64,000 bases of DNA from an uncultured Rhodocyclaceae bacterium (GCA_907163075.1 CAJQTY010000002.1:558001-622000); one strand, 5' to 3'; shown: positions 9,499-19,050, numbered from the stretch's first letter. Program-made: numbers and translations. The notes: generated by a model not told the origin, from the sequence alone.

Positions 9499-11721
9499 TT
9501 AGGACATGACGGACAACAGGGAATCGAACAGGGTGTTGCCAACTTGCAGCATTTTCGCCGATGCCTGATAAGCCTGTTGATAACGCATGAGGTTGGCTGC
9601 TTCCTCGTCGAGATTGACCCCCGAGAGAGCATCGCGCGCATCCCTGGACTGCTGCAGCAAGGCAGTCTGCGCCGCGCTTTTGACCTGGATTTCACGTGAT
9701 TTGTTGCCGGTATCGCTGACCAGTTGGGCATACGCCGACTGGAAGCTCGCGCTCCTGCCCGACATGGTGTTCTGCGTCTGCAGTTGCCCCAGGGCCAGGG
9801 CATTTCGCCCATCCGACACGCCGGCGAGATTCTTGGCGACGACGAACGAATCGCCATTGTTCAGGTTCCCTGAAATGTTGAAACTGACCCCGGCAAAGGA
9901 AATCTGCGCGCCTGCGGTGTAGGGGATGGTCGGTCCCGGATAGACAGTCGACGTATTGCCGATCGTAACGGAAATGTTGGCACCGGCCGGGACGTTTGCC
10001 AGAGTAAGTGAGGTCGTGGCGCTGTCATAGGTCAAGGAGACGTTGGCCGTTATCGCCGGCGTTCCGAAACCAAGCCGCGTTTCACCCGCCGAGATTGTTC
10101 CCGCGCCGGTATTGGTCGTCGTGGCGCTGGTGCGGATCGGCATGGCGGCCGCGACCAGGCGGGCATCGGCCGCTACCGCGGCGTTGACCACGATATTCCT
10201 GGCCGCCGCGCGAGTCGGCTGGATGAGGAATGAATCGCCGCTGGCGAACGTCCCCGCTGCGAGCGAAAACGAAAAGCCTTCACTGCCCGCGATGCTTGCC
10301 GACAGGTTGGTCAACGAGGCGTTCGACCACACGGTGTTGTCGGACAGGCGCGTCATCGTGTAATTGGTGCCGTCGTAGCTGAGACGGTAATCGGAACTGG
10401 TCAGCTTGTTGTAGAAGTTGGCGCCGTTTGCCGCCGGGCCAAAAACCTGTGTCGAGGCGCCCGCGGCAACGACGGGCGCGGGCGCGCCGTTCAGCGCCAA
10501 GCCTTCGCTGGCGGGAACATTGGCCTGCAGCGCGGCCAGCGTGGCCCCGGTCCAGGCCATTCCATCCGACTGCCGGGTCAGCGTATAGAGCGTTCCGCCA
10601 GCGTTCAAGGCCAGCGAAAAACGGCCATCGACCGGCGGAGGCGTGACCAGGGCGGCCGAGATCGTTGCCTGCGAAACCGCGCTGTTCAAGCCGTTAGCCA
10701 TAACCGTCGGCGCCGAAACGCTAAAGAAGTCGCCGACAAAGTTGGCCGAACCCGTCGATTGCCCGAGCAAATCCTGCCCGAGCGCATTTTGCGCATTGAA
10801 GGTGAGCGCCAGCGAAGCGGCATTGCGCCCGAGATCGTTGGCGACGCGATCCAGCGTGCCATTTCTGAAGCTCAGGAAACCGCCCAGGCTGCCGCCGGTG
10901 ACCAGAGATTCCGGCAGTTCCTGGATTCCTCCAGCGGTCTTGATGCCTACCGCGAAACGTGACGGATCGGCGACTGAAGGCAGCGACGTCACGGTTGTCA
11001 CTTGCGTGCCAGTTACCAGTTGCTGTCCGTTCCCGAAATAGACGTTAAACGTTCCGTCGCTATTGGTCGTTGTCGTCACCCGGATCAGTTTGTTAAGTTC
11101 AAGAACCAGTTGATCGCGCTGGTCCATCAGGTCGTTGGGCGGCTGGTTGATCGACGAGCGGGCGATGATGATGCTTTGGTTGAGATTGGCAATTTCCTCG
11201 GAGTAGGAATTGATCGAACCGACAGCCGTCGTAATCCGGCCATTCAGTCCTTCATACATCTCGTTGATCCGGTCTTCCAGCCCCTGGTAGCGAGCGACCA
11301 GCGCCTGCGCCGAGGAAATCATGGCCTGGCGAGCCGGCAGTTGCGACGGGTTGGCCGACACCTGCTGAACACCGGTGAAGAAATCCTGCAAGGCCGGTGA
11401 GACGCCGGAACTCGAATCGGCCAGCATGTTGTCGATCTGCTTGATCTGGGTGTAGTACACCTCGAGTTCGCTGCTGGTCGTCTGCGTACGGTTGACCTGC
11501 GACTGCAGGAAAGTGTCGTACATGCGCTCTATGGTCGACACGTGCGCGCCCTGGCCGACGTATCCCGAGCCAGTCAGCATCGCCACATTGTTCGCCTGGA
11601 TCGTGCGCTGGCGGTTGAAGCCGGGCGTATTGGCGTTCGTGATGTTGTGCTCGGTGGTCAGCAAACCGAGCTGAGCAACCTGCAAACCGGAAATACCCGT
11701 ACTGATCATTCCTGTTCCCAT
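9499..11721 (-). CDS. flgK: FlgK, hook-filament junction protein
   Basis: A 740-aa HAP1 protein that caps the hook and seats FlgL and the filament. N-terminal helix ISTGISGLQVAQLGLLTTEH and ITNANTPGFNRQR are the flagellar rod/hook signature; the C-terminus has NLDEEAANLMRYQQAYQASA and MLQVGNTLFDSLLSVMS. It is ~190 residues longer than the E. coli protein, the extra being Ala/Thr/Gly-rich beta domains in the centre (roughly residues 330-600) that would be surface exposed. First gene of the flgKL-lipoprotein unit. Confidence 0.97.
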   Translation of the reverse strand: MGTGMISTGISGLQVAQLGLLTTEHNITNANTPGFNRQRTIQANNVAMLTGSGYVGQGAHVSTIERMYDTFLQSQVNRTQTTSSELEVYYTQIKQIDNMLADSSSGVSPALQDFFTGVQQVSANPSQLPARQAMISSAQALVARYQGLEDRINEMYEGLNGRITTAVGSINSYSEEIANLNQSIIIARSSINQPPNDLMDQRDQLVLELNKLIRVTTTTNSDGTFNVYFGNGQQLVTGTQVTTVTSLPSVADPSRFAVGIKTAGGIQELPESLVTGGSLGGFLSFRNGTLDRVANDLGRNAASLALTFNAQNALGQDLLGQSTGSANFVGDFFSVSAPTVMANGLNSAVSQATISAALVTPPPVDGRFSLALNAGGTLYTLTRQSDGMAWTGATLAALQANVPASEGLALNGAPAPVVAAGASTQVFGPAANGANFYNKLTSSDYRLSYDGTNYTMTRLSDNTVWSNASLTNLSASIAGSEGFSFSLAAGTFASGDSFLIQPTRAAARNIVVNAAVAADARLVAAAMPIRTSATTTNTGAGTISAGETRLGFGTPAITANVSLTYDSATTSLTLANVPAGANISVTIGNTSTVYPGPTIPYTAGAQISFAGVSFNISGNLNNGDSFVVAKNLAGVSDGRNALALGQLQTQNTMSGRSASFQSAYAQLVSDTGNKSREIQVKSAAQTALLQQSRDARDALSGVNLDEEAANLMRYQQAYQASAKMLQVGNTLFDSLLSVMS

Positions 11722-11745
11722 GGCGAGAACTCCTATTCGAGGACT

Positions 11746-11772
11746 CTAACGGCGAATCTGCCGAAAAGTTGA
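11746..11772 (-). promoter_or_regulatory. FliA (sigma-28) promoter of flgKL
   Basis: Read on the minus strand, TCAACTTT, an 11-base spacer and GCCGTTAG fit the FliA consensus TAAAGTTT-N11-GCCGATAA at 12 of 16 positions. It lies 25 bases before the flgK start in the short gap behind flgJ, and shares the identical -10 octamer GCCGTTAG with the flgM promoter. It would place flgK, flgL and the lipoprotein in the late class. Confidence 0.75.
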
Positions 11773-11782
11773 GACGTGTTCG

Positions 11783-12721
11783 CTAACCCGACAGCGCCTG
11801 CCGCAAAGTGGCGCCGGAGATGATCCGGCTAAGTTTATCGGCGTACATCGGGTCGGTGGCATAGCCCGATTGTTGCAGTGAACGAGCAAACTGCGTGCCA
11901 TCCTGCTGGCCGAGCACGCCGGAAAAACGTGAGTTGTTGCGCAATAGATTGGCGTAGTCACGGAAAGATTCGGCGTAGGAAGCGTACACGCGGAATCTCT
12001 CGCTCGACATCTGGGCAACGCCATTGACGTATTCGGTGGTTTGCACCTCGACCGACGGCCCCTGCCAGTTGCGCCCGGCCTTGACACCAAACAGGTTGTA
12101 GCTCGGCGAGCCATCGGCGGCGCGAATTTCGCTCTTGCCCCAGCCGCTTTCGAGCGCCGAATGGGCGACCAGGAACTGCGGCGGCACGCCGATGGCGCCG
12201 GCGGCTTCAACCGCGTGCGGCCAGATACGATTGACGAAGTCGCTGGAATTGCCGGTGGGTTTCGCCGTCGCCGCGGATTCGCCGCCAAGCGCAGGCGTCG
12301 TGCGAACGCGCGCGGCCCCACCCGCCGGCGCCGCCAGAGTCGCCGTCTGCCGCTCGATCAGGCTCTGCTGCAGCGCATCGAGCGGCGACGCGGGACCAAC
12401 GGGAGCCCCGGATAGCAGGTTGCGCCCGAGCTGCTGCTCGATCAACCGGGCAAAACCGAGCTGCCCCTTGGCCGAAAGATTCTGCGCCAGTTGCTGATCC
12501 ATGATCGACGTGAAGAAACGGGTCTGGTCGCTGTCCATCACGCCGTCCTGCGGCGTCGCGTCACGCATGCTCTTGAGCATCATTTGCAGCAGCATGCCTT
12601 CGAACTGCTGCGCGGCCTGCTTCAACCCTCCCTGGGGATCCTGCTTGAGCTTGAGGCGCAAGTCCGCGGTCGACGTGGGATCAAGAACGAAACGGCTGGC
12701 GTTGATATTTTCAGCTTTCAT
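11783..12721 (-). CDS. flgJ: FlgJ, rod-cap protein with peptidoglycan hydrolase domain
   Basis: A 312-aa bifunctional rod cap. The N-terminal rod-binding domain has KQAAQQFEGMLLQMMLKSMR (residues ~35-54) and a C-terminal glucosaminidase/muramidase domain runs from ~150 (IGVPPQFLVAHSALESGWGK, YNLFGVKAG), with the likely catalytic Glu in ALESGWG. It drills the cell wall so the rod can pass. Start at 12721 (MKAENINAS) fits the family N-terminus; an upstream in-frame ATG at 12769 adds unconserved sequence. A sigma-54-like site ends almost on this start (see 12733-12749). Confidence 0.95.
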   Translation of the reverse strand: MKAENINASRFVLDPTSTADLRLKLKQDPQGGLKQAAQQFEGMLLQMMLKSMRDATPQDGVMDSDQTRFFTSIMDQQLAQNLSAKGQLGFARLIEQQLGRNLLSGAPVGPASPLDALQQSLIERQTATLAAPAGGAARVRTTPALGGESAATAKPTGNSSDFVNRIWPHAVEAAGAIGVPPQFLVAHSALESGWGKSEIRAADGSPSYNLFGVKAGRNWQGPSVEVQTTEYVNGVAQMSSERFRVYASYAESFRDYANLLRNNSRFSGVLGQQDGTQFARSLQQSGYATDPMYADKLSRIISGATLRQALSG

Positions 12722-12732
12722 GAGCCTACTCG

Positions 12733-12749
12733 AAGCAATTATCGCGCCA
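12733..12749 (-). promoter_or_regulatory. Possible sigma-54 promoter of flgJ
   Basis: On the minus strand TGGCGCGATAATTGCTT matches TGGCACG-N4-TTGCWT with the exact GG-N10-GC spacing. The predicted transcript start (about 12723) falls two bases before the flgJ ATG, so the message would be leaderless, which lowers confidence. It lies in the one unusually long gap (174 bp) of the flg operon. Confidence 0.45.
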
Positions 12750-12850
12750 GAACTGAACGGGGGAGTCAAATCGCCTTCAACACGGAGAGCGTAGAGAAAA
12801 GCGCGCGGGCGCCGACCGGGCGGGGTTTCCCCGGACTCTTTCCTTTCTCG

Positions 12851-12876
12851 GCTTCTTTCTTCGCATCGAAAGAAGC
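12851..12876 (-). other. Perfect 9-bp inverted repeat between flgI and flgJ
   Basis: GCTTCTTTC, an 8-base loop and GAAAGAAGC form a perfect stem 20 bases after the flgI stop. A second, smaller hairpin CGGGG-TTT-CCCCG lies at 12821-12833. No U-tract follows either, so these look like mRNA-stabilising or attenuating structures rather than standard intrinsic terminators. Confidence 0.5.
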
Positions 12877-12895
12877 TGCAAGCGAGTTCTTCCGG

Positions 12896-14023
12896 CTAAA
12901 TCACTTCCAGGTCCGCGCGCAATGCGCCAGCCGCCTTCATGGCCTGCAGTATCGATATCAGATCCTGCGGATTGGCGCCAAGCGCATTGATCGCCTTGAC
13001 CACCTCGGCAAGATTTACGCCCGCCTTCACTGTCATCAACGCACCACCGTCCTGCTTGATATCGATCGCGGCCTGGGAGGTCGTCACCGTCTGGCCGCCG
13101 GCAAGGGCATTCGGCTGACTGACCTGCTGCTCGGTATTGATCGTCACGGACAACGCGCCGTGGGCGATGGCGCAGGATTCGATGGTGACCGTCTGATTCA
13201 TCACCACCGAACCGTTGCGGGGATTCACGATCACCTTGGCCATGGTTTTCATCGGACGTACCTCAAGATTCTCGATACGCCCCATGAAGGCCACGCGGGA
13301 ATTGCTGTTCTCCGGCGCACTGACGCGGATCAGCCGCCCGTCAAGCGCCTCCGCCGTCCCGCCGCCCATCTCGCGGTTAATGACTTCCACCACACGCTGC
13401 GTGGTGCCAAAGTCGTTGCCGACCATCTCGTAATGAACGAAGGGGCCTTGCCCCAGGGCCGTCGGCACCTCGCGCTCCACCGTGGCGCCGCCCGCGATGC
13501 GGCCAGCCAGGAGATGGTTGATCACCGCCCTGCTTCCGGCCGCCGCCGCGCCGACGCCGCCGACCATCAGGTTGCCCTGAGCCTGGGCGTAAATCTGGCC
13601 GTCCGCGCCCTTGAGCGGAGTCATGACCAGCGTGCCGCCGCGCAAGCTCTTGGCGTTACCCATCGACGAGACGGTGATGTCGATCTGCTGGCCGATCCTC
13701 GAGAAGGGCGGCAGGTTGGCGGTGACCATCACCGCCGCGACGTTCTTGAGCTGAAGCGACTGCGTGGTCGGCAGCGTGGTGCCCAATTGCGCGAGCATGT
13801 TGATGATGCTCTGCGTGGTAAATGGCGTCTGCGTCGTCTGGTCACCCGTCCCGTCGAGGCCGACCACCAGCCCGTAACCGACCAGCTGGTTGTTGCGGAT
13901 GCCCTGGACCGACGCCAGATCCTTGATCCGGTCCGCCCATGCCGCGCCGCTGATGAGCGGCAAGAGGCAACAGGCAAAAATTGCCACGCCTTGCAGAAAT
14001 TTGCCGGTTTGCATACGCATCAC
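12896..14023 (-). CDS. flgI: FlgI, flagellar P-ring protein
   Basis: A 375-aa periplasmic protein forming the peptidoglycan-level bushing of the rod. A signal peptide ends ISGAAWA, followed by the family start DRIKDLASVQGIRNNQLVGY and GLVVGLDGTGDQTTQTPFT. The region NVAAVMVTANLPPFSRIGQQ and the C-terminal NALGANPQDLISILQAMKAA are typical FlgI. Follows flgH by 9 bp. Confidence 0.98.
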   Translation of the reverse strand: MMRMQTGKFLQGVAIFACCLLPLISGAAWADRIKDLASVQGIRNNQLVGYGLVVGLDGTGDQTTQTPFTTQSIINMLAQLGTTLPTTQSLQLKNVAAVMVTANLPPFSRIGQQIDITVSSMGNAKSLRGGTLVMTPLKGADGQIYAQAQGNLMVGGVGAAAAGSRAVINHLLAGRIAGGATVEREVPTALGQGPFVHYEMVGNDFGTTQRVVEVINREMGGGTAEALDGRLIRVSAPENSNSRVAFMGRIENLEVRPMKTMAKVIVNPRNGSVVMNQTVTIESCAIAHGALSVTINTEQQVSQPNALAGGQTVTTSQAAIDIKQDGGALMTVKAGVNLAEVVKAINALGANPQDLISILQAMKAAGALRADLEVI

Positions 14024-14032
14024 GACGGCTCC

Positions 14033-14698
14033 TCAGAAGGGCAGGACGGAAAGGAAGAACCTGGCCAGCCAGCCCATGACCTGTGCTTCGCTGATCACGC
14101 CGCTTTCCCTGTATTCGATGCGGGCATCGGCGACATTACCCGAACTGATGGTGTTGGCGGCATTGATGAAATAGGGATTAACGATTCCGGAAAGCCGGAT
14201 GTATTCGGTACCGGCGCCGATCGACACCTGTTTTTCGCCAGAAACGAGCAGATTGCCGTTGGGCAGCACTTCGATCACGGTGACCGTGATGGTTCCGGTA
14301 AAGACGTTGTTGGCGGCCGCATCGCCTTTTCCGGCCAGCGTGTTGGTGTCCGTCGCTGACAATGAAATGCCCTGGAAGGACTTGCCCGGCAAGCCGGAAA
14401 TGATCGGCACCGACGCATTGACGCTGGTCGCGCGGCTGGCATTGGTGTTCGACTTGGTCGACGCCGAGGTGGTTTCGGCGATGGCGATATGCATCGTGTC
14501 GCCGACGTAGCGCGCACGCCGATCCTCGAACAGGGTGCGCGAAGCACCGGCCTGGTAGATGCTGCCGGACGCGGCCAGCGCCTCCGTGCGGGGCGCCGGG
14601 CGCGCCGTCATCGGCTGATGCACGTTGGTCGGCGGAACGCTCGTGCAGGCGGTGACCGTCAAGCAGGCAAGAACAAACAGTAGCGCGTTCTTCATCAC
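14033..14698 (-). CDS. flgH: FlgH, flagellar L-ring lipoprotein
   Basis: A 221-aa outer-membrane lipoprotein forming the L-ring. The leader MMKNALLFVLACLTVTAC carries the lipobox Cys at 18. Signature segments include GSIYQAGASRTLFEDRRARY, VGDTMHIAIAET, LPNGNLLVSGEKQV and IRLSGIVNPYFINAANTI. Sits between flgG and flgI as usual. Confidence 0.98.
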   Translation of the reverse strand: MMKNALLFVLACLTVTACTSVPPTNVHQPMTARPAPRTEALAASGSIYQAGASRTLFEDRRARYVGDTMHIAIAETTSASTKSNTNASRATSVNASVPIISGLPGKSFQGISLSATDTNTLAGKGDAAANNVFTGTITVTVIEVLPNGNLLVSGEKQVSIGAGTEYIRLSGIVNPYFINAANTISSGNVADARIEYRESGVISEAQVMGWLARFFLSVLPF

Positions 14699-14705
14699 GC
14701 CTCCC

Positions 14706-15488
14706 TTACAACTGCGTCAGGCGCGCCAGCATCTGGTCGGAAGTCGACACCACCTTGGAATTCAGTTCATAGGCGCGCTGCGTCTGGATCATGCTCACCA
14801 GTTCTTCGGCGACATTGACGTTCGAAGTCTCGACATAATTCTGTATCAGGGCCCCGGAACCGTTGGTGCCGGGGGTATTGGGCGTCGGTGCTCCGCTCGA
14901 CGCCGTTTCCAGAAAGAGGTTTTCGCCAACGCGCTGCAGGCCGCCATTGTTTATGAACGTCGCCAGCTGCAGCGAGCCGACTTGCGTCGCGGCCGGGGTC
15001 CCCGGCTGCGTCACGGAAACGACACCATCGTTGGCGATGGTGATGGTCAGCGCATCCGCCGGAATAGTGATACTCGGCTGCACCGGGTAGCCGCTGGAGG
15101 TCACGACCTGGCCCTGGTTGTCCTTCTGGAACGAGCCGTCGCGGGTATAGGCGGTCGTTCCGTCGGGCAACAGAACCTGCAGGAAGCCCGCGCCGTCGAT
15201 GGCCACGTCCAGGGCGTTGCCGGTCTGCTGTACCGCGCCCTGGGTGAAAATGCTCGCCGTCGAGACGGGGCGTACGCCGGTGCCCAGTTGCAGGCCGGAG
15301 GGAATCTGGGTCGATTGCGAAGACTGGGCTCCGGGCTGACGCAGCGTTTGATAGAGCAAATCCTCGAATACCGGGCGGGCGCGCTTGAAACCGTTGGTAC
15401 TGACGTTGGCCAGATTATTGGCGATCACGTCCAGGCTGGTTTGTTGCGCATCGAGTCCGGTACGGGCAATCCAGAGCGAGCGGATCAT
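14706..15488 (-). CDS. flgG: FlgG, distal rod protein
   Basis: A 260-aa protein making the distal rod. N-terminal [20 protein letters not shown] and the rod signature [21 protein letters not shown]-terminal [20 protein letters not shown] then [17 protein letters not shown]. Length is identical to E. coli FlgG (260 aa). Twelve bases after flgF. Confidence 0.98.
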   Translation of the reverse strand: MIRSLWIARTGLDAQQTSLDVIANNLANVSTNGFKRARPVFEDLLYQTLRQPGAQSSQSTQIPSGLQLGTGVRPVSTASIFTQGAVQQTGNALDVAIDGAGFLQVLLPDGTTAYTRDGSFQKDNQGQVVTSSGYPVQPSITIPADALTITIANDGVVSVTQPGTPAATQVGSLQLATFINNGGLQRVGENLFLETASSGAPTPNTPGTNGSGALIQNYVETSNVNVAEELVSMIQTQRAYELNSKVVSTSDQMLARLTQL

Positions 15489-15500
15489 GTTCGTTTCCTA

Positions 15501-16244
15501 TCAGGCATTCATCGAAAGAATCTGGCTGGCCTTGCTGGCGTTGGCATCCGCCGTCTGCAGCATCTTGATCTGCATCTCGAACTGGCGGGCGAGGCTGATC
15601 ATGTTGACCATGGCATCGACCGGATTGACGTTGCTGCCTTCCAGTGTTTCCGGGGCGACCTTGACGTTTTCATCGAGCACCGCCGGCGCACCGGCCCGGG
15701 TACGGAAGAGGCCGTCGTCGCCGCGCACCAGTTGGTCTTCGGCCGGATTGACCAGCTTGATGCGCCCGACAACGTTGACGTTGTTCGGGGCGCCGAAGAG
15801 CGGAACGGTAGATACCGTTCCATCCGGAGCGATGGTGATGTTGTTGTCCGGCGGAATGGCGATCGGACCGCCATCACCCAGCACATTCAGGCCGCTGGCG
15901 GTCTGCAACTGGCCGTTGACGTTGATCTGCAGGTTCCCGGCGCGGGTGTAGGCCTCGCGCCCGTCAGGCGCTTCCACCGAGATCCAGCCGGCGCCCTGGA
16001 CCGCCACGTCGAGCGGACGGCCGGTGGCCATCATCGGCCCCTGGTCGAAAACATCGGCGACCGACGCGTCGACGACGAAGGCCCGTGTCGGTGCGCCATC
16101 GCCCTGGATCGGCACCGCCCGGAACTTGTGTTCCATGGCGCGGTAACCGATCGTCGAGGCATTGGAGAGATTGTGCGCAACACCGGCCTGTTGCAGAAAG
16201 GCGTGCTTGGCGCCGGTCATGGCGGTGTAGATCAGACGATCCAT
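15501..16244 (-). CDS. flgF: FlgF, proximal rod protein
   Basis: A 247-aa rod protein. It starts MDRLIYTAMTGAKHAFLQQA, has NLSNASTIGYRAMEHKFRAV and the central GRPLDVAVQGAGWISVEAPD, and ends with the coiled coil ARQFEMQIKMLQTADANASK. The order flgE-flgF-flgG is kept. Confidence 0.97.
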   Translation of the reverse strand: MDRLIYTAMTGAKHAFLQQAGVAHNLSNASTIGYRAMEHKFRAVPIQGDGAPTRAFVVDASVADVFDQGPMMATGRPLDVAVQGAGWISVEAPDGREAYTRAGNLQINVNGQLQTASGLNVLGDGGPIAIPPDNNITIAPDGTVSTVPLFGAPNNVNVVGRIKLVNPAEDQLVRGDDGLFRTRAGAPAVLDENVKVAPETLEGSNVNPVDAMVNMISLARQFEMQIKMLQTADANASKASQILSMNA

Positions 16245-16279
16245 GGCGTCTTTCCAGTCTCCTGCGTTCAGTTCGGCGT

Positions 16280-17515
16280 TTAGCGCAGGTTAACCAGGGT
16301 CTGCATGATCTGATCCTGGGTCTTGATGGTTTGCGCGTTGGCCTGGTAGTTCCGCTGCTGGGTGATCATGTTCACCAACTGCCCGGTCAGGTCGACGTTC
16401 GACTCTTCGACCGACGCCGATTGCAGAACTCCGCGGCTACCCGTTCCGGCCGCACTGACCAATTCCGGTCCGGAAACCGAACTCAGCGCCCATTGATTGT
16501 TGCCCAGCGACTGCAAACCGTTCGGGTTGGCAAAGGTGGCCAGCACGACTTGGCCAAGATTGCGCGTCTGGCCGTTGCTGTAGCGTCCCTGGACGATACC
16601 GTCGCCACTGACGCTCAGCCCGGTCAGGGCGCCCGTGGTGTAGCCGCCCTGCGTCACGCGATCGACGCTCGACGCGCTGCCGTATTGCGAGGTGCCCGTA
16701 AAATCGATACTGCCCGGCGACCACGGCGAGGCCGCGCCCGTCGTCAGCGGCCAGGTGGGAAGCGCGAGCGGCATCGCGGTCGTCAGAACACCCGAGGTAT
16801 TGAACGCCAGCTGCGACGGCAAGGCTTGCGGCGCCGCCCCGTCCATCGCGGCGTAAGCGTCCCACGGCCCGCCGGCGGAGGCCCGGGCGAAGTACAAGCT
16901 CAAGTTGTGTGCGACGCCCAGCGTGTCGTAGACGGTCAGCGCGGTCGAATAATTGTAGGACGCCGGATTGGCGAAATTGAACGGCGTGACCGACGGAACG
17001 CCCTGCCGGGAATCCAGGTTGAGCACCGCGGTCGCGTTTCCCGACAGCGGGTCGCTGGTCGCACGCGGCTGTATCTGGCTTGCCGATAGCTGCAGATCGA
17101 CCGGATTGGATGCCGAAATAAGCCCATTGGCGTCGGCCGGATAACCCATCAGCCGCAAATCCCGATCGTTGATGATGTAGCCTTGATTATCGAGATGAAA
17201 CTGGCCATTCCGGGTGTAGCTTATCGTTCCATTATTGTCCATGCGGAAAAAACCGCCGCCGTTGATCGAAATATCGAGGGGATTGTTGGTCGCCGTTACA
17301 TTGCCCTGGGTAAACGCCTGCTGAATAGCCGAAACCGAGCTACCGATGCCGACCTGCGAGGCGCCGCTGCCCGACAGCGAATTGGCGAAGACGTCGGCAA
17401 AGTGGGCCTCCGCCGATTTGAACCCCACTGTACTGGCGTTTGCAATGTTGTTGCCGATCACATCGAGCGCCTTGGACGAAGTGTTGAGTCCGCTTAAACC
17501 CTGTTGAAATGCCAT
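16280..17515 (-). CDS. flgE: FlgE, flagellar hook protein
   Basis: A 411-aa hook subunit, close to the family norm. N-terminus FQQGLSGLNTSSKALDVIGN and NIANASTVGFKSAEAHFADV; the domain around NNPLDISINGGGFFRMDNNG is the hook/basal-body core; C-terminus SNVDLTGQLVNMITQQRNYQ. Transcribed directly behind flgD (16-bp gap). Confidence 0.98.
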   Translation of the reverse strand: MAFQQGLSGLNTSSKALDVIGNNIANASTVGFKSAEAHFADVFANSLSGSGASQVGIGSSVSAIQQAFTQGNVTATNNPLDISINGGGFFRMDNNGTISYTRNGQFHLDNQGYIINDRDLRLMGYPADANGLISASNPVDLQLSASQIQPRATSDPLSGNATAVLNLDSRQGVPSVTPFNFANPASYNYSTALTVYDTLGVAHNLSLYFARASAGGPWDAYAAMDGAAPQALPSQLAFNTSGVLTTAMPLALPTWPLTTGAASPWSPGSIDFTGTSQYGSASSVDRVTQGGYTTGALTGLSVSGDGIVQGRYSNGQTRNLGQVVLATFANPNGLQSLGNNQWALSSVSGPELVSAAGTGSRGVLQSASVEESNVDLTGQLVNMITQQRNYQANAQTIKTQDQIMQTLVNLR

Positions 17516-17531
17516 TTCCTATCCCCTGAAC

Positions 17532-18212
17532 TTAGAGAATCTGTTGCACGTTCTTGAAATCCACGTTTCCGAGCGCCCCGAGGTCCAGCAGGAAACCGCT
17601 CGTTGACCTGACAAGAGCAGAAACCGTGCCAATCTGCAGTGCCTCGGCGGCAACCTTGTTGTCGCCCTGCGTCGCGCTTACCGCAAACTTGTAAGTCCCG
17701 TCCGCCGCCTTGGTTTCCGCGTCGGTCATTCCGTCCCAGGCGATGTTGAAGACGCCGGCTTCGTGCGCGCCCAGCTTTTGCGTCTGGATAACCTTGCCGC
17801 TGCTGTCCATGATGCTCAGCGTGACCTGGTCGGCGGCGCTGGAAAGGTTAACGCCGGCAAAGGCCGAACCCTTGGACAGGGTAAGCTGCGAACCGGGAAC
17901 CAGCACGCTCTTGCCGATCATTGCGGCCGCTTGCATCGATTGATTGGTGCCCATATCGTCGACCAGCGAATTGAGCGTCGTGTTGAGTCTCTCGATGCCG
18001 GAAACGGTGCTCATCTGCGCCAGTTGGCTGGTCATCTGGGCGTTGTCCATGGGATTGAGCGGATCCTGGTTCTTCAACTGCGTGACCAGCAGCTTGAGGA
18101 AGCGATCCTGCGTCTCGTCCGTCGTCGAGGTTGCCGGCGTACCGGTCTTCGCGCCCGCATTGAGCGAAGAATATATGTCGCTGGACCTCGTTGTCGATTG
18201 CACGGTTGCCAT
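17532..18212 (-). CDS. flgD: FlgD, hook cap/scaffold protein
   Basis: A 226-aa cytoplasmically made, exported hook-assembly cap. QDRFLKLLVTQLKNQDPLNP and MDNAQMTSQLAQMSTVSGIE are the diagnostic N-terminal segment, followed by Fn3-like and tudor-like beta domains (QKLGAHEAGVFNIAWDGMTD). It is discarded after hook completion in the known family. Confidence 0.98.
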   Translation of the reverse strand: MATVQSTTRSSDIYSSLNAGAKTGTPATSTTDETQDRFLKLLVTQLKNQDPLNPMDNAQMTSQLAQMSTVSGIERLNTTLNSLVDDMGTNQSMQAAAMIGKSVLVPGSQLTLSKGSAFAGVNLSSAADQVTLSIMDSSGKVIQTQKLGAHEAGVFNIAWDGMTDAETKAADGTYKFAVSATQGDNKVAAEALQIGTVSALVRSTSGFLLDLGALGNVDFKNVQQIL

Positions 18213-18235
18213 CTGCTTCTCCTGGAATTCAATAA

Positions 18236-18640
18236 TTACTGGCCAAGCGTCAGCGTTTTGAGCAGCAGCTGCTTAGCCGTATTCATCACTTCGGCGTTGG
18301 TCTGGTACGAGCGCGACGCCGAGATCATATTGACCATCTCGTCGACCACGCTGACGTTCGGCATCGTCACGTAACCCTTGTCGTCGGCGGCCGGGTTGCG
18401 CGGGTCATAGAACATTCGCCCCGGACTGGCGTCCTCGACTACCTGCTTGACACGCACCCCCTGCCCGGCCTGGCCGTTCATCGGGACCGTCTCGAAAACG
18501 ACTTGCTTGGCGCGGTAGGCCTTGCCATCCGGACCGGCAATACTGTCGGCGTTGGCCAGGTTGCTGGCCACCGTATTGAGACGCATGGCCTGTGCCGTCA
18601 GAGCGCTGCCGGCGATATGAAAAACGTTGAATACACTCAT
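18236..18640 (-). CDS. flgC: FlgC, proximal rod protein
   Basis: A 134-aa rod subunit, the usual length. N-terminus [20 protein letters not shown] and [21 protein letters not shown]-terminus [20 protein letters not shown] then [15 protein letters not shown]. Five bases separate it from the flgB stop. Confidence 0.98.
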   Translation of the reverse strand: MSVFNVFHIAGSALTAQAMRLNTVASNLANADSIAGPDGKAYRAKQVVFETVPMNGQAGQGVRVKQVVEDASPGRMFYDPRNPAADDKGYVTMPNVSVVDEMVNMISASRSYQTNAEVMNTAKQLLLKTLTLGQ

Positions 18641-18645
18641 GATTT

Positions 18646-19050
18646 TTAGGCCTGTACGGCTGACATCAGGGTTCTGAGGTGCTGCGTTATGAAGGTCAGT
18701 CCGGCTTCATACTGAACGGCATTCTCCGAAAACTGGGCGCGTTCGACGTCCATATCCACGGTATTGCCGTCCGCGCTCGCCTGCGCCGGAGTGCGGTACA
18801 TCAGGCGCGCCGGACCGCCATCGCCGCTTCCCTGAAGGTGCCGCGCGGAGGTCGTCGTCAATGGCAAACCACCTCCTGCAGCGCGCCCGGCAACGGCGTT
18901 CTTGAGGGCCTGCGCGAACTCAAAATCACGCGCCTTGTAATGCGGCGTATCGGCATTGGCGATATTGCCGGCCAGGATTTGCTGCCGGTGCGCGCGCAAG
19001 CCAAGTGCTACCTGCTGAAAATCAAGCGCATTATCAATTCTGCTGACCAC
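18646..19050 (-). CDS. flgB: FlgB, proximal rod protein
   Basis: A 134-aa rod subunit with [20 protein letters not shown] and [21 protein letters not shown] place the start at the GTG at 19050: AGGAG sits five bases upstream, the product then begins like other FlgB proteins, and a sigma-54 promoter at 19087-19102 would start transcription near 19076, so the tempting ATG at 19077 would not lie inside the message. First gene of the flgBCDEFGHI(J) operon. Confidence 0.93.
   Translation of the reverse strand: MVSRIDNALDFQQVALGLRAHRQQILAGNIANADTPHYKARDFEFAQALKNAVAGRAAGGGLPLTTTSARHLQGSGDGGPARLMYRTPAQASADGNTVDMDVERAQFSENAVQYEAGLTFITQHLRTLMSAVQA

Noticed and set aside
12491-14359. A 622-codon open frame on the plus strand opposite flgI, flgH and flgJ
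   Set aside because: It is the antisense shadow of three certain flagellar genes in GC-rich DNA; it has no family resemblance and His/Arg/Asp-rich composition typical of such shadows.
14625-16283. A 552-codon plus-strand frame opposite flgG and flgF
   Set aside because: Antisense to conserved rod genes, no ribosome site and no recognisable domain.
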